Shown: positions 46,735 to 56,249, counted from the first letter of the stretch. The stretch: DNA of 57,377 nucleotides from Labilithrix sp. (GCA_019637195.1 JAHBWA010000047.1:1-57377); one strand, 5' to 3'. Made by a program: numbers and translations. Notes: generated by a model from the letters alone, not told the origin.

Positions 46735-48102
46735 TCAGCGATCGATGCGCCGCAGGCTCCCGTCACCGGAGAGCCGCGTGCCCTTGGACTGCGCGAACGC
46801 CTCGGCGCGGGCGAGGACGCGGAGGAAGTTCTCGCCGAGGATCTTGAGCACGTCCTCCTCGCTGTGACCGCGGCGCAGGAGCTCGAGCGTGATCTTCGGC
46901 AGCGCGTCCACGCCGGTGATGCCCTCCGGGAGCGCGTCGACGCCGTCGAAGTCGGAGCCGAGGCCGACGTGGTCGACGCCGGCCACCGCGATCATGTGCT
47001 CGATGTGGTCGACGAGCTTCGAGAGCGGGACCTTCGGCAAGGGCTCGGTCTCCGCGCGCAGCTTCGCGAGCGCCTCGCGGAAGGCGAGGGGGCTCTGCTT
47101 GTGGCGCGCGCGGAGCTCGGCGTGGGCCGCGCCGTGCTTGTCGAACCAGGCGCGCGACGCCGCGCCGAACTCGTTCGAGAGGAAGACCGACCAGAAGTTC
47201 ACCATCGCCACGCCGCCGTTCTTGGCGATCGCGCGGAGCATGTCGTCGCTGAGGTTCCGCCGGTGGTCGGCGACCGCGCGCGCCGACGAGTGGGAGGCGA
47301 TGACCGGCGCCTCGGCCACGCGCATCACCGCGGCGAACGTCTCGTCGGAGACGTGCGAGACGTCGACGAGCATCCCGATCCGCTGCATCTCGCGGACGAC
47401 CTCCTCGCCGAACGGCGTGAGGCCGTGGTGACGGACGGGCGGCGGGCCGGAGAAGCCGGCCGAGTCCGCCCACTCGTTCGTGTTCGTGTGGGTGAGCGTC
47501 ATGTAGCGGCAGCCCAGCCGATAGAGGACGCGGAGCGCCGCGAGCGAGCTCTCGATCGCGTGGCCGCCCTCGACGCCCATGAGGACCGCGACCTTGCCCT
47601 CGCGTTTCGCGCGTCGAACGTCGTCGGCCGACGTCGCGAGCACGAGCGCGTCGGGGTGCCGCTCGACCTGCCGATAGGTGAGGTCGACCAGGTCGATCGC
47701 GCGGCGCAGCGGGCCTCCGCCGGTGACCGTGGGCTTCTCGGCGAGATCGCCCTCGACGTAGATGGAGAAGAAGGAGCCGGTGATCCCGCCGCGCTTCATC
47801 TTCGCGAGGCTCGTGTGCGCCCAGGGGCTGTCGAGCTCGATGCCGGTCCCGCCGGCGAGCATCAAGGTCGGCACGTCGTCGTGCCCGTCGATGACGATCG
47901 CTCGCTCGTGCAGCCGCGCGGCCCGCTGCTCCAGGGGAGTCGCGTCGGATTCTCCGCCCGCGAGCGCCGCCGTCGCCGCCTTCGCGACGCGCGGCCGCGC
48001 GGTGCTCTCGCCGACGGGCTCGTGCGCGGGAGCCGCGGGTGAGCACGCGGCGAGCGCGAGGGATGCGGCGAGCGACCAGCAACCGAGGGCCCCAGAGCGC
48101 AT
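46735..48102 (-). CDS. Membrane dipeptidase (peptidase M19), lipoprotein
   Basis: 455 residues from the ATG giving MRSGALGCW; the 20-codon upstream extension is less likely because the signal peptide starts here. Lipobox LAAC (Cys about 20). Renal-dipeptidase family residues: VIDGHDDVPT (zinc His/Asp, about 73-82), GVEGGHAIE (bridging Glu), VDVSHVS and VIASHSSAR (two further His), and GLGSDFDGV near 375. Predicted zinc enzyme in the envelope that hydrolyses dipeptides, including D-amino acid containing ones. Length is at the upper end of the family. Confidence 0.93.
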   Translation of the reverse strand: MRSGALGCWSLAASLALAACSPAAPAHEPVGESTARPRVAKAATAALAGGESDATPLEQRAARLHERAIVIDGHDDVPTLMLAGGTGIELDSPWAHTSLAKMKRGGITGSFFSIYVEGDLAEKPTVTGGGPLRRAIDLVDLTYRQVERHPDALVLATSADDVRRAKREGKVAVLMGVEGGHAIESSLAALRVLYRLGCRYMTLTHTNTNEWADSAGFSGPPPVRHHGLTPFGEEVVREMQRIGMLVDVSHVSDETFAAVMRVAEAPVIASHSSARAVADHRRNLSDDMLRAIAKNGGVAMVNFWSVFLSNEFGAASRAWFDKHGAAHAELRARHKQSPLAFREALAKLRAETEPLPKVPLSKLVDHIEHMIAVAGVDHVGLGSDFDGVDALPEGITGVDALPKITLELLRRGHSEEDVLKILGENFLRVLARAEAFAQSKGTRLSGDGSLRRIDR

Positions 48103-48236
48103 GCGCTCCTCGTAGTTCGCCCGCCCGCGCGACGCCAGCAGCGCGTGCCCGGGAGGCGTCATCGCGTGGATTTCCGCGATCGGCCCAGCGCGATCGAGTG
48201 CGCCTCGCGCGACGCAGCCGTTGTCACACGCGGGTG

Positions 48237-49181
48237 ATGCCTCGCGCTGCTAAATCTCGGGGCGTGCGGGTCGTCCTCATCCCGTCGGGTCTGAGCTGGA
48301 TCGACGCCGAGATCGGCGGCTTCCCGTCGGCGGGCGTCGTCGCTGTCGTCGGCGAGGTCGGGGCCGGCAAGACCAGCCTCGCGCTCGGCTTCGCCCTCAC
48401 GTCGCTGGCGCGGGGACCAACGTGCTTTCTCACGAACGACTCCCCCGAAGCCGTGCTCGAGATCAGCAGCCGTCTGTTCGAGCACGACCTCCGCCCGCAC
48501 CTGACGAGCGGGAGGCTCTCGATCCTCGAGTTTGCGCCGTACTTCGGCAACAAGGTGCGGAGCCTCGCGTCGGTCGACGGTCCCCTCGCAGAGCTCGAGC
48601 GCCTCGTCGTCGAGCGACAGGTCCGGCACGTCGTCTTCGACACGTTCGACCCGATGTTCCGATGGGTCGACCCCGCGAGCGCGACCGCGACCGCGCGGTC
48701 CATCATGGGGACGCTGCAGCGCTGGGGGGTCGCGGTGCTGTGCACGATGGGCGGCGCCGCCTCGCCGCTCAGCGAGTTCGCGCGCCTCTCGGCGGGGTGC
48801 CTCCAGCTCGCGCAAGGGGAGCTGTTCGTGCACCACGCCGGGTGGTGCAACGTTCAGGGCAAGGGAGCGCCGGTGCAGCTCGTGCAAGGGCGCGGCCTGG
48901 TCGTCCGCCCCTCGGAGCGGGGCGACCTCGACGCCGAGCGCGAAGGCGATGAGCCGTGCTCGTCGCTCATCACCGACTCGATGGGCGCGCTTCGAATGAA
49001 CCAAGAGGAGTGGCAAGCCCTCTGGGACGACATCGCCGCCCCGGGATCCGTGACCGACGCCAGCTCGGACGGAGGTGCGCCGGGGGCCGCGGCCGACGCG
49101 ACGAGGGACGAGATCGTCCCCGACCTCGGAGCGCGAGAGGGAGAGGACGCCGAGACGGGTGGGGCACGCCAGGTCGACTGA
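48237..49181 (+). CDS. RecA/KaiC-superfamily ATPase heading the exopolysaccharide gene group
   Basis: 314 residues from the ATG giving MPRAAKSRG. Starts with the KaiC/RadA-like segment SGLSWIDAEIGGFPSAGVVAVVGE, Walker A GEVGAGKT (39-46) and a Walker B-like VVFDTFDP (Asp about 135). VAVLCTMGG and GELFVHHAGWCN follow. The KaiC-type catalytic Glu pair after the Walker A segment is not obvious. The C-terminal about 70 residues are acidic and low-complexity. It ends 18 bp before a PgaC-like glycosyltransferase gene. BcsE, an accessory protein of bacterial cellulose synthase, also carries a RecA-like domain (known), so a regulatory role here is attractive inference. No c-di-GMP motif is seen. Confidence 0.82.
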   Translation: MPRAAKSRGVRVVLIPSGLSWIDAEIGGFPSAGVVAVVGEVGAGKTSLALGFALTSLARGPTCFLTNDSPEAVLEISSRLFEHDLRPHLTSGRLSILEFAPYFGNKVRSLASVDGPLAELERLVVERQVRHVVFDTFDPMFRWVDPASATATARSIMGTLQRWGVAVLCTMGGAASPLSEFARLSAGCLQLAQGELFVHHAGWCNVQGKGAPVQLVQGRGLVVRPSERGDLDAEREGDEPCSSLITDSMGALRMNQEEWQALWDDIAAPGSVTDASSDGGAPGAAADATRDEIVPDLGAREGEDAETGGARQVD

Positions 49182-49188
49182 TGCACAT

Positions 49189-49196
49189 GGAGGGGG
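49189..49196 (+). promoter_or_regulatory. Strong Shine-Dalgarno sequence for the glycosyltransferase
   Basis: GGAGGGGG sits 3-4 bp before the ATG at 49200, within the 18-bp gap after the ATPase gene. It is among the strongest ribosome sites in the window and supports that start and high translation. Confidence 0.8.
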
Positions 49197-49199
49197 GAG

Positions 49200-50576
49200 A
49201 TGAGTGACGCGTCGAACGCGCGACGGCGGGAGCGCCTGAACGGCCCGCTCTTCGTCGTCATGAGCTTCGGGTTGCTCTACGTGAGCTGGGCGGGGGCGCG
49301 CGGCGCCGAGCACGCGAGCGTCGCGCTGCCGATCTTCTTCGATACCCCCTACCTCGCCGTTCGCACGGTGGTGAGCTTCGTCTTCCTCGCCTTCTTCCTC
49401 GTCCTGATGGCGCGGCAAGTGCTCCTCATGATCTTCTCCGTGCTCGATCAACTCGTCCGCGCCCGGGCCGAGCGCAGGCGCAGGAGCGCGCGCGGGCCGA
49501 CGTTCGAGCCGCTCGTCACGATCATCGCGCCGGCGTTCAACGAGGGGAAGGTGATCGAGGGCTCGATTCGATCGCTGCTCTCGCTCGACTACCCGCGGTA
49601 CGAAGTGCTCGTCGTCGACGATGGATCGACGGACGACACGCTGGAGCGCGCCAGAGCGCTCGAGGGCGAGTACCCCAACGCTCGGGTCGAGGTGCTCTGG
49701 AAGCCGAACGGCGGAAAGGCCGCGGCGCTGAACTTCGCGATCGAGAGGGCCGCCGGCGAGTTCGTGCTCTGCATGGACAGCGACTCCACCTTGGCGCGCT
49801 CGTCGCTCTCCGAGGCGATCCGGCACTTCGAGGATCCGGACGTCGGTGCGGTCGCCGGCGCGGTCGAGGTGGTCAATCGGCACAGCTTGTGGAGCAAGCT
49901 GCAGTTCCTCGAGTACGTCAAAGGGCTGAACCTCGTCCGCCGGGCGCAGGGCTTCGTCCACGGCGTCAGCATCGTGCCGGGGCCGCTCGGCCTCTTCCGC
50001 AAGAGCGCGCTCACCGACATCGGCAGCTACTCCCACGACACCTTCGCGGAGGACTGCGACCTCACGCTCCGCCTCCTGATGGACGGTTGGAAGATCTGCT
50101 ACGAACCGCGCGCCGTCGCTCGCACGGAGGCGCCGGAGGAGCTGATCTCGCTCATCAAGCAGCGTTACCGGTGGACGCGCGGGATCCTGCAGGCGCTCAA
50201 GAAGCATCGCCGCGCGCTCCTCGGGGGCACCCCCGCGATCGTCCCGAAGATCATGCTCTGGTACATGGTGTTCGAGGCGCTGCTCTGGCCGGTGATGACG
50301 AGCATCGTCGTGGCCTTCTTGCTCGCCGCGGGGCTCGACTCGGCGATCCGCCCGGCAGCGCTCTACTTCTGGGTCATGCTCGTCGTGCTCGACACGGCCA
50401 CGACGCTCTACTGCCTGGCGATCGACGGCAAGAACGTCCTCTACGCCTTCCTCGCGCCGGTCGAGCGCATGATGTTCACGATCGTCCTCGACGTCTGCCG
50501 CGGCCTGGCGAGCGTCGAGGAGGTCTTCGGGGTCGAGATGTCGTGGGGCAAGCTCGAACGAAAGGGGCGTGTGTGA
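49200..50576 (+). CDS. PgaC-like processive GT2 glycosyltransferase
   Basis: 458 residues, close to E. coli PgaC (about 440). Two N-terminal membrane helices (about 15-33 and 53-80), a cytosolic GT2 domain and three C-terminal helices (about 340-430). Catalytic residues: D140-D141 in VVDDGST (UDP binding), D193-x-D195 in CMDSDS, EDCD at 284-287 (base) and QRYRW at 321-325, which marks processive synthases such as PgaC, BcsA and HasA. Predicted to polymerise an N-acetylglucosamine-like sugar and move it through the inner membrane. No PilZ domain is fused. Its stop overlaps the next gene's GTG by 4 bp. Confidence 0.92.
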   Translation: MSDASNARRRERLNGPLFVVMSFGLLYVSWAGARGAEHASVALPIFFDTPYLAVRTVVSFVFLAFFLVLMARQVLLMIFSVLDQLVRARAERRRRSARGPTFEPLVTIIAPAFNEGKVIEGSIRSLLSLDYPRYEVLVVDDGSTDDTLERARALEGEYPNARVEVLWKPNGGKAAALNFAIERAAGEFVLCMDSDSTLARSSLSEAIRHFEDPDVGAVAGAVEVVNRHSLWSKLQFLEYVKGLNLVRRAQGFVHGVSIVPGPLGLFRKSALTDIGSYSHDTFAEDCDLTLRLLMDGWKICYEPRAVARTEAPEELISLIKQRYRWTRGILQALKKHRRALLGGTPAIVPKIMLWYMVFEALLWPVMTSIVVAFLLAAGLDSAIRPAALYFWVMLVVLDTATTLYCLAIDGKNVLYAFLAPVERMMFTIVLDVCRGLASVEEVFGVEMSWGKLERKGRV

Positions 50577-52015
50577 ACATCGCCGGCCCGCTCGCGACGC
50601 TCATCTTCGCCGTGACCGTGCTGACGGTCTTCGGTGGCCTCTTCGCGTACGGCATCTATCGGGCTCGCGAGGGGCGACGCGAGCGGCCGGCCGCTCGGAG
50701 CTCCCTCGAGTACTTCGTCGAGTTCGCGCCGGCGTCGGGGGTGGCGGTGACCTTCGATGACGAGCGCGCGACGCGCCGGCGTCCGCGACGATCCTGGCCG
50801 CTCTATGCGTTCTCGATGGCTGCGCTCCTCGGGATGGTCGCGGCGACCTTCCACTACGGCCGCACCGGCCTCCGTCTCGTCCTCCAGGGCGCGTGGGACG
50901 AGACGGGGGCGACCGTCGAGTTCCCTGCGCCGCCGCCCGTCGTGGCGGCCGCCGTGGGCTCGACGGGCGTGCGCGTGGCGCGCGCGCCCCGTCCGGCGTC
51001 GCTCTTCCCGAGCGCGCGCTTCGACACCAACGGCGACGGCGTCATCCAGGAGGAGGAGCGCCGCGCGCTGCACGCCGCGGTGCCCTTGTCGGTGCTCGTC
51101 ACCATCGACGATGGCGGGCACGCGCAGGGGCTCGCGTGGCTCCGCGAGACGCTCGATCGCTACGAGCTCTCGGGGCGAGTGACGTTCTTCCTCACGGGCA
51201 ACTATCTCGAGGGCCGTCCGAGCTACCTCGGCGGGCCGGTGACGGCGTGGTGGAGCACCCTCGCGCGCAGCGGCTTCCTCGGGATCCACGGGCTGACCCA
51301 CGAGCGCGGCACGGAGTGGTCGCGCGAGCGCTGGTTGGAGGAGCACTCGGCGACGCTGAGCGCGGTCGTCACGACGGTCGAGCCGCCTCCCGGCTGGTCG
51401 TGGGCCTCGTACCCCTGGGGCTCGCGTGCGCCGTTCCTGACGTTCGACGACGCCTACTTCGCGGCCCTCGACGACGTGAGCCCGCGGGTCGCCTACGACG
51501 CCTCCATGATCGTCCACCCTTCGTCGCCGAGCTCCTTTCGCGGCGATCGACTGGTCCCACGCGATCAGTCGTGGCCCTTCTCCCTCGACCTCGCGCTCCC
51601 CGACGACGTCGAGCTGCCGTTCTCGTCGGCGCGTGGTCGTCGGGTGAAGATCGGGAAGCACCCGATCCTGGAGGTCCCGGCCTACTCGTGGGCCGTTCGT
51701 GACGAGCGCGAGCAGCTCTCCTGGGTCCCCCCGCTCGACGTGAACCTCTACGACCTCTACCGGTGCAGCGGTGACGCCGTGAACGCCGCGGTCGTGACGG
51801 CGTTCGAGCAGAACCTCGACGCGCACTACCGTGGCAACCGCGCGCCCTTCCAGCTCGGTCTGCACGCGCAGAACTACACCGCCGACCGAAGGTGCGAGCG
51901 GAGGACGCTCGAGGCGATGCTCGACGTCGTGGCTCGCCTCGTCCGCGGCGGACAGGCGATCCGCTACGAGGCGATGCCTCGCCTCCTCGAGCGCCTGCTC
52001 GGCGAGCGGCTGTGA
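50573..52015 (+). CDS. Two-TM, EF-hand polysaccharide deacetylase
   Basis: 480 residues from a GTG coupled to the glycosyltransferase stop. Membrane helices at about 6-28 and 75-94 resemble the small two-helix PgaD subunit in layout. A calcium-type EF-hand loop follows (DTNGDGVIQEEE, 151-162). The rest is a divergent NodB deacetylase domain: VLVTIDDGG (Asp 179, 180), TFFLTGNYL, LGIHGLTHERG (metal His pair) and SYPWGSRAP. It would act on the polymer in the periplasm. Fusion of a PgaD-like membrane unit and EF-hand to deacetylase is an inference from order of segments; sequence similarity to PgaD itself was not shown. Convergent with the GH18 gene, stop to stop 31 bp. Confidence 0.8.
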   Translation: MNIAGPLATLIFAVTVLTVFGGLFAYGIYRAREGRRERPAARSSLEYFVEFAPASGVAVTFDDERATRRRPRRSWPLYAFSMAALLGMVAATFHYGRTGLRLVLQGAWDETGATVEFPAPPPVVAAAVGSTGVRVARAPRPASLFPSARFDTNGDGVIQEEERRALHAAVPLSVLVTIDDGGHAQGLAWLRETLDRYELSGRVTFFLTGNYLEGRPSYLGGPVTAWWSTLARSGFLGIHGLTHERGTEWSRERWLEEHSATLSAVVTTVEPPPGWSWASYPWGSRAPFLTFDDAYFAALDDVSPRVAYDASMIVHPSSPSSFRGDRLVPRDQSWPFSLDLALPDDVELPFSSARGRRVKIGKHPILEVPAYSWAVRDEREQLSWVPPLDVNLYDLYRCSGDAVNAAVVTAFEQNLDAHYRGNRAPFQLGLHAQNYTADRRCERRTLEAMLDVVARLVRGGQAIRYEAMPRLLERLLGERL

Positions 52016-52045
52016 CGCGCCACGTTCGCGCCCGGCCGTCGCGGG

Positions 52046-53125
52046 TCACTCGCACGGAGGCAGCGGCATGCGTCGCAGACGAGCGAGCTCGCGCGAGGTG
52101 CACGGGTCCTCGCCGCCGAGCCGCCAGAGCGCGACGCCGCCGATGGCGTAGGGCGAGAGGAGCGCGAGCCTCGCCGCGAGCGTCTCGTGGTCCTCCAGAT
52201 AGAGCGTGCCCGAGCGCGCGCCGTCCGTCACGGTCGCGACCTTCGAGAGCGCCGCGGGGTCGAGCGTCAGCGGGCCGACCGTCACGCGGGCGCTCCTGAC
52301 GTTCGCCGGGCCGACGTCGCGAAAGAGCACAGCCGTCTCTCCGCCGGCGAGATCGGCAGAGATGCGCCCGTAGAGCGGCAGGCCGCAGAGGAGCTTCGTG
52401 CGATCGCGTGCGTCGATCTCCGACACCATCTTGGTGAGCCCGCTCTGGACCCAGGTGCGCGGCGCCGGGGGGCTCGAGCCGTCGACGGAGTAGTCGTACT
52501 CCATGACCACGAGCAGATCGACGCGCCGCGCGATCGTTCGGAGGTCGAAGGGGAACGGCGACCGCCGGCACGCGGGGTCGATCCCGCAGGGCTCCTGCAC
52601 GACCAGCCCGAGTCGCTTGCCGGCTCCGTGGAGCCGCGTCGAGAGGTCGGTCACGAAGCGCGATACGCTCTCCTCGCGCGCGTCGAGCTGCTCGTAGTCG
52701 ATGACGAGGCCCGCGAGCTCCTCCTCGTGCACGACGCGCGCGAGGTCGCCGACGTGGTGAGCGCGCGCCTCCTCGTCGTCGAGGACCCTCGAGATGAGCG
52801 GCCCGCAGTCGTCCACGCACCCGACGAGCGGGAGGACCTCGAAACGCCCGCTCCGTCCCGCCTCGGCGAGCCGCGCGCGTGGAAACGGAACGGCGGGGTC
52901 CCAGTCCTCGAGCCGGGCCCGATTCGCGGAGACGGCGACGCGAAAGTAGGTCGGGCTCGCCACGCTGATCCAGCGCGCGTTGCGCGCGAGGCTGCCGAGG
53001 CTGTCCTCGTAGGGGAGCACCCACGCGAGGACGTCCGGAGTGGCCGCGAGCGTGGGGACCGGCGCGGTCCTCCCGCCAAGGCAGCACGAGAGCGCGAGCA
53101 GCGTCGTGGGGATCCAGGCGCGCAT
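52046..53125 (-). CDS. GH18-like glycoside hydrolase, predicted lipoprotein
   Basis: 359 residues. The signal ends LLALSCC (possible lipobox Cys 14). A TIM-barrel-like domain follows with DVLAWVLPYEDSLGSL (about 31-46), WISVASPTYFRV, LAGLVIDYEQLD (Asp 143, Glu 145, the DxxE-like catalytic strand), LLVVMEYDYSVDG and LLCGLPLYGR. These match the GH18/YaaH-type superfamily that cleaves N-acetylglucosamine polymers. E. coli PgaB carries its hydrolase domain fused to the deacetylase; here it is a separate gene on the opposite strand. It is downstream of the pseudo-phosphatase gene with a 98-bp gap. Confidence 0.8.
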   Translation of the reverse strand: MRAWIPTTLLALSCCLGGRTAPVPTLAATPDVLAWVLPYEDSLGSLARNARWISVASPTYFRVAVSANRARLEDWDPAVPFPRARLAEAGRSGRFEVLPLVGCVDDCGPLISRVLDDEEARAHHVGDLARVVHEEELAGLVIDYEQLDAREESVSRFVTDLSTRLHGAGKRLGLVVQEPCGIDPACRRSPFPFDLRTIARRVDLLVVMEYDYSVDGSSPPAPRTWVQSGLTKMVSEIDARDRTKLLCGLPLYGRISADLAGGETAVLFRDVGPANVRSARVTVGPLTLDPAALSKVATVTDGARSGTLYLEDHETLAARLALLSPYAIGGVALWRLGGEDPCTSRELARLRRMPLPPCE

Positions 53126-53223
53126 GGTGGCCACGATAGCTACCGCTCCTCGCAGAGCAATCCGCCGGCGCGACGCGACCGAGTTGCACGTGCGCGTTGT
53201 GCTGATGCCGCTGCGATCGCTCG

Positions 53224-53871
53224 TCAGCGGAGGGTCATGCACAGGACGCAGCCGTCCGGAGGAGGAGCAGGACGGGCGCGTAGCCAGTCGGCGGGAGAGC
53301 CGCTGGCCGGGCGCGCTTCGGCGAGCGTCGCGTCGAGGTGAGCGACCCATGCCGCGGAGGGGAGGAGCAACGCGTCGCGTGGGGCGAAGTGGAGGCGCCG
53401 GGTGGCGAAGGCGGCGCCCCTCAGGCTCCCGAGCTCGATGCTGGCGGAGGTCTGCACGCGCACGACACGCTCGCGCGCGCGGAGGACCCACGGCGGAGAA
53501 GCGCCGGCGCACGCGACGGAGAGCAGGTTGTCGCGGGCGTCGAGCACCGCGCATGACGCCGTCGCCTTCAGCCCCGCGTCGAACAGCGCGCCGTTGAGGA
53601 CGCGGAGGATCGTGTCGGGTTCGTCGGAGCGTGCGCCGGCCGACCGGACGACGTGCTTCCAGCGCGCCCGCTCGCTCGCGGCGAGCGCGAGGTCGGCGAA
53701 GTCGAGGACCAGCAGCAGCGCATAGCCCGGCCGGAGACGTACGGCGTCGCGGAAGGTGCGGGTCGAATCCCCGGCGAGGGAGCCGTCGACGGCCTCGACC
53801 TGGAACGAGAGATCGTTTGCGTGGCCGCCGCGCCTCTCGGTCGCCCACGGCATGGTCGAGGTCGGTGTCAT
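53224..53871 (-). CDS. Degenerate SpoIIE/PP2C-like phosphatase domain protein
   Basis: 215 residues from the ATG giving MTPTSTMPW; a GTG 29 codons upstream is an alternative. Late strands fit SpoIIE phosphatases: CAVLDARDNLLSVACAGASPPWVLRA and LHFAPRDALLLPSAAWVAHLD. The metal-binding residues are replaced: the early DxSGHG-type strand reads LVLDFADLALAAS, and the usual TDG near the end is SAAW. It may therefore bind a partner without hydrolysis. No signal peptide. Its 5' end faces the PgaA-like gene across a 116-bp divergent region. Confidence 0.6.
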   Translation of the reverse strand: MTPTSTMPWATERRGGHANDLSFQVEAVDGSLAGDSTRTFRDAVRLRPGYALLLVLDFADLALAASERARWKHVVRSAGARSDEPDTILRVLNGALFDAGLKATASCAVLDARDNLLSVACAGASPPWVLRARERVVRVQTSASIELGSLRGAAFATRRLHFAPRDALLLPSAAWVAHLDATLAEARPASGSPADWLRARPAPPPDGCVLCMTLR

Positions 53872-53987
53872 GGTCGAGACTGTGAGTCGGCGTTCGTCGC
53901 GCGCCAGCTGCACCCATCGCCGCGGCTCACCGCGGCAAAATTCGGAGTTGCAGAGCACCGCGCGCGCCTTATCTGGTCGGCGGGGTC

Positions 53988-56249
53988 ATGGTTGAACTCG
54001 CTACGCGACGTGGCTCGCCGGCTCGCTGGTGGCGACTGGTGTGCCGCCGAGCGATGTCGCTCTTGCTCTTGCAAGCTCCGCTCGCCGCGGTCGCGGCGGC
54101 GGACGACCGCGACCGTGGCTCCACCCTGTGCGACGAGGCACGGGTTCTCGCGGCCGAGGGGAAGACCGAGGAGTCGGTCGCGCGGTATCGCGAGCACCTC
54201 GAGAGCGCGCGGAGCGACGAGCCGGCGCGGCTCGCGATGGCGATGACGCTCTCCTGGAGCAAGGAGCGGCGCCACCTCGAGGAGGCCGTGGTGCTCCTCT
54301 CCGAGTACGTCGAGCGCAACCCTGCGGACGGTGTCGGGCTCCTCCAGCGCGCGCGCGTGAGATCGTGGATCGGGCAGGTCCCGCTCGCCGTGAGTGACTT
54401 CCGCGCGTATCTCGCCGCGCACCCGGACGACCACGCCGCAGAGCTCGAGCTCGCGACGGCGCTCGCGTCGAGGAGAGAGTCCCAGGCAGAGGCGATCGCG
54501 ATCTACGACGCGCACCTCGCGCGGAGCCCGGACGACCTGTCGCTGCGTTTGAAGCGCGCCCGCGTGCGCTCGTGGGCCGGCGACGTCGCGGCCGCGCGAG
54601 CCGACTATCGCGCCTACCTCCGAGCCGACGCCGCCGCGGACGGCGTGGAGCTCGAGCTCGCCCGCGCGCTCTCGTGGAGCAAGGACGTCGCACACCGGCG
54701 CGAGGCGGTTCCGCTCTTCGAACGCAGCCTCGCGCGGCGTCGCGACGATCTGGGCCTCACCCTCGCGCTCGCGCAGACGCTGGGCTCGCTCCCTGGGCGG
54801 GCGAGCCTCGTACGCGCGCTCGAGGTCTGCGACAGGTACCTCGCCAGGCATCCGGAGGCGCTCGCGGTACTGCGGCTCCGCGGCCGCGTGCGGGCGTGGG
54901 CCGGGAGGGCGGACGCCGCGGCGGAAGATCTGCGCGCATACGCGCGAGCCGTCCCCCGCGATCAAGGCGCCGCGCTCGAGCTCGCGGACGTGGTCGCCGG
55001 CGGTAGCGAGCCCGCGGCGGCCGTCCCGCTCTACGACGCCTATCTGGCGCGCCGCCCGGACGACGCGCTCGCCCGGACGCGCCGTGCGCGCGCGCGGCTG
55101 TGGGCCGGCGACTTCGCGGCGGCGGAGAAGGAGCTCGACGTGCTCCGCGTCCGCGCCCGCACCGACGAGGTGAAGAGCGCCGTCGATCTCGAGCTCGCTC
55201 GCCTCTACGCGCAGACCGAGCGGCGCGAAGCGGCGCTGGATCTCGTCGAGGCTGCGCTCGTACGGGCACCGAAGGATCGCGCCATGGAGGCCGAGCGCTC
55301 GCGCCTCGTGGCGGTCCTCGGTCCGCGCGTGCAACCGCGCTTCTTCTTCTACGCGGACGAGGCGCGCTACGTCGTCGCGGCGTCGACGCTCGAGGGGAGC
55401 GTGCCGGTCGCTCGTCGAGTGTCGCTCGTCGCGGACGTCGGCGCGTGGAGCCTCGGCTCGTCGCTGGAGACGCTCCGCGCCGGGAGGGCGAACGCGGGGG
55501 CGCTCCTGCGCGCCGGCGCGCTCGAGCTCGAGGCGGCTGGAGGCCCGCGGGTGTACGAGCACTTCGAGCCCGCGTTCGGAGCGCGGGCGTCCGTCCGCGT
55601 GCAGGCGCGTCCGGTGAAGGCCGGCGTCGAGTATCAGTTCGACGACCTCTACATCGATTCGTTCCAGCCCGCGTCGATCGCCGCAGGCATCCGCGGGCAC
55701 GCGGTCCACGTCGGCGCGGACGCCGAGCTACCGATTCGCGTGCGGGTCACGGGCCGTGTCGGATCGCGCATCCTGCTCTCGGACAATCGCTCGTTCGACG
55801 CGGTCGGGAGGGTGTTCGTCCGCGTCGTCGGTCCGCTGTCCGTCGGCTACGACGGCACCTACCTCACGTGGCGCTACTACGATCCGTCGTACTGGAGCCC
55901 GCAGGCCTTCGCGGCCCATCTCGGCGCGGTCAAGGTGGCGCAGACGTTCTCCCGCGGGAAGGTCGGCTACGAGGTCCAGGCGCTCACGGGCGTCGCCGGG
56001 GAGCGCATCGCGCGCGCGCCGGAGGCGGGCTTCGGGTTGTCGTACGGGGGCAGCGCGGCGCTCGTCTATTCGCCGGCGCCGCGCTTCGTCTTGCGGGTCG
56101 CGACGCAATACTCGAACACGATCCGCGAGATCCCACGGTCGGTTGGCGGCGCGCTCGTGCAGGCTCCCGAGGGGGGCGCGCCGCGGGCGAGCAGCCCTGC
56201 GTCCTACTGGTGGGCGACGACGACCGCTTCGGTCACGGTGTTCCTGTGA
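53988..56249 (+). CDS. TPR plus beta-barrel outer-membrane exporter, PgaA/BcsC-like
   Basis: 753 residues. Signal peptide (about 1-38) ending VAAA-DD. Residues about 45-440 form TPR helices with repeated motifs such as YREHLESARSDEPARLAMAM, FRAYLAAHPDD, RVRSWAG and RAYLRADAAADGVELELA. From about 445 the sequence changes to alternating strands (QPRFFFYADEARYVVAAST, RVRVTGRVGSRILLSD, LSVGYDGTYLTWRYYDPSYWSPQ) and ends SYWWATTTASVTVFL, a barrel-like finish. This is the architecture of PgaA and BcsC, which export PNAG and cellulose. Shares a 4-bp overlap with the next deacetylase gene. Confidence 0.85.
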   Translation: MVELATRRGSPARWWRLVCRRAMSLLLLQAPLAAVAAADDRDRGSTLCDEARVLAAEGKTEESVARYREHLESARSDEPARLAMAMTLSWSKERRHLEEAVVLLSEYVERNPADGVGLLQRARVRSWIGQVPLAVSDFRAYLAAHPDDHAAELELATALASRRESQAEAIAIYDAHLARSPDDLSLRLKRARVRSWAGDVAAARADYRAYLRADAAADGVELELARALSWSKDVAHRREAVPLFERSLARRRDDLGLTLALAQTLGSLPGRASLVRALEVCDRYLARHPEALAVLRLRGRVRAWAGRADAAAEDLRAYARAVPRDQGAALELADVVAGGSEPAAAVPLYDAYLARRPDDALARTRRARARLWAGDFAAAEKELDVLRVRARTDEVKSAVDLELARLYAQTERREAALDLVEAALVRAPKDRAMEAERSRLVAVLGPRVQPRFFFYADEARYVVAASTLEGSVPVARRVSLVADVGAWSLGSSLETLRAGRANAGALLRAGALELEAAGGPRVYEHFEPAFGARASVRVQARPVKAGVEYQFDDLYIDSFQPASIAAGIRGHAVHVGADAELPIRVRVTGRVGSRILLSDNRSFDAVGRVFVRVVGPLSVGYDGTYLTWRYYDPSYWSPQAFAAHLGAVKVAQTFSRGKVGYEVQALTGVAGERIARAPEAGFGLSYGGSAALVYSPAPRFVLRVATQYSNTIREIPRSVGGALVQAPEGGAPRASSPASYWWATTTASVTVFL

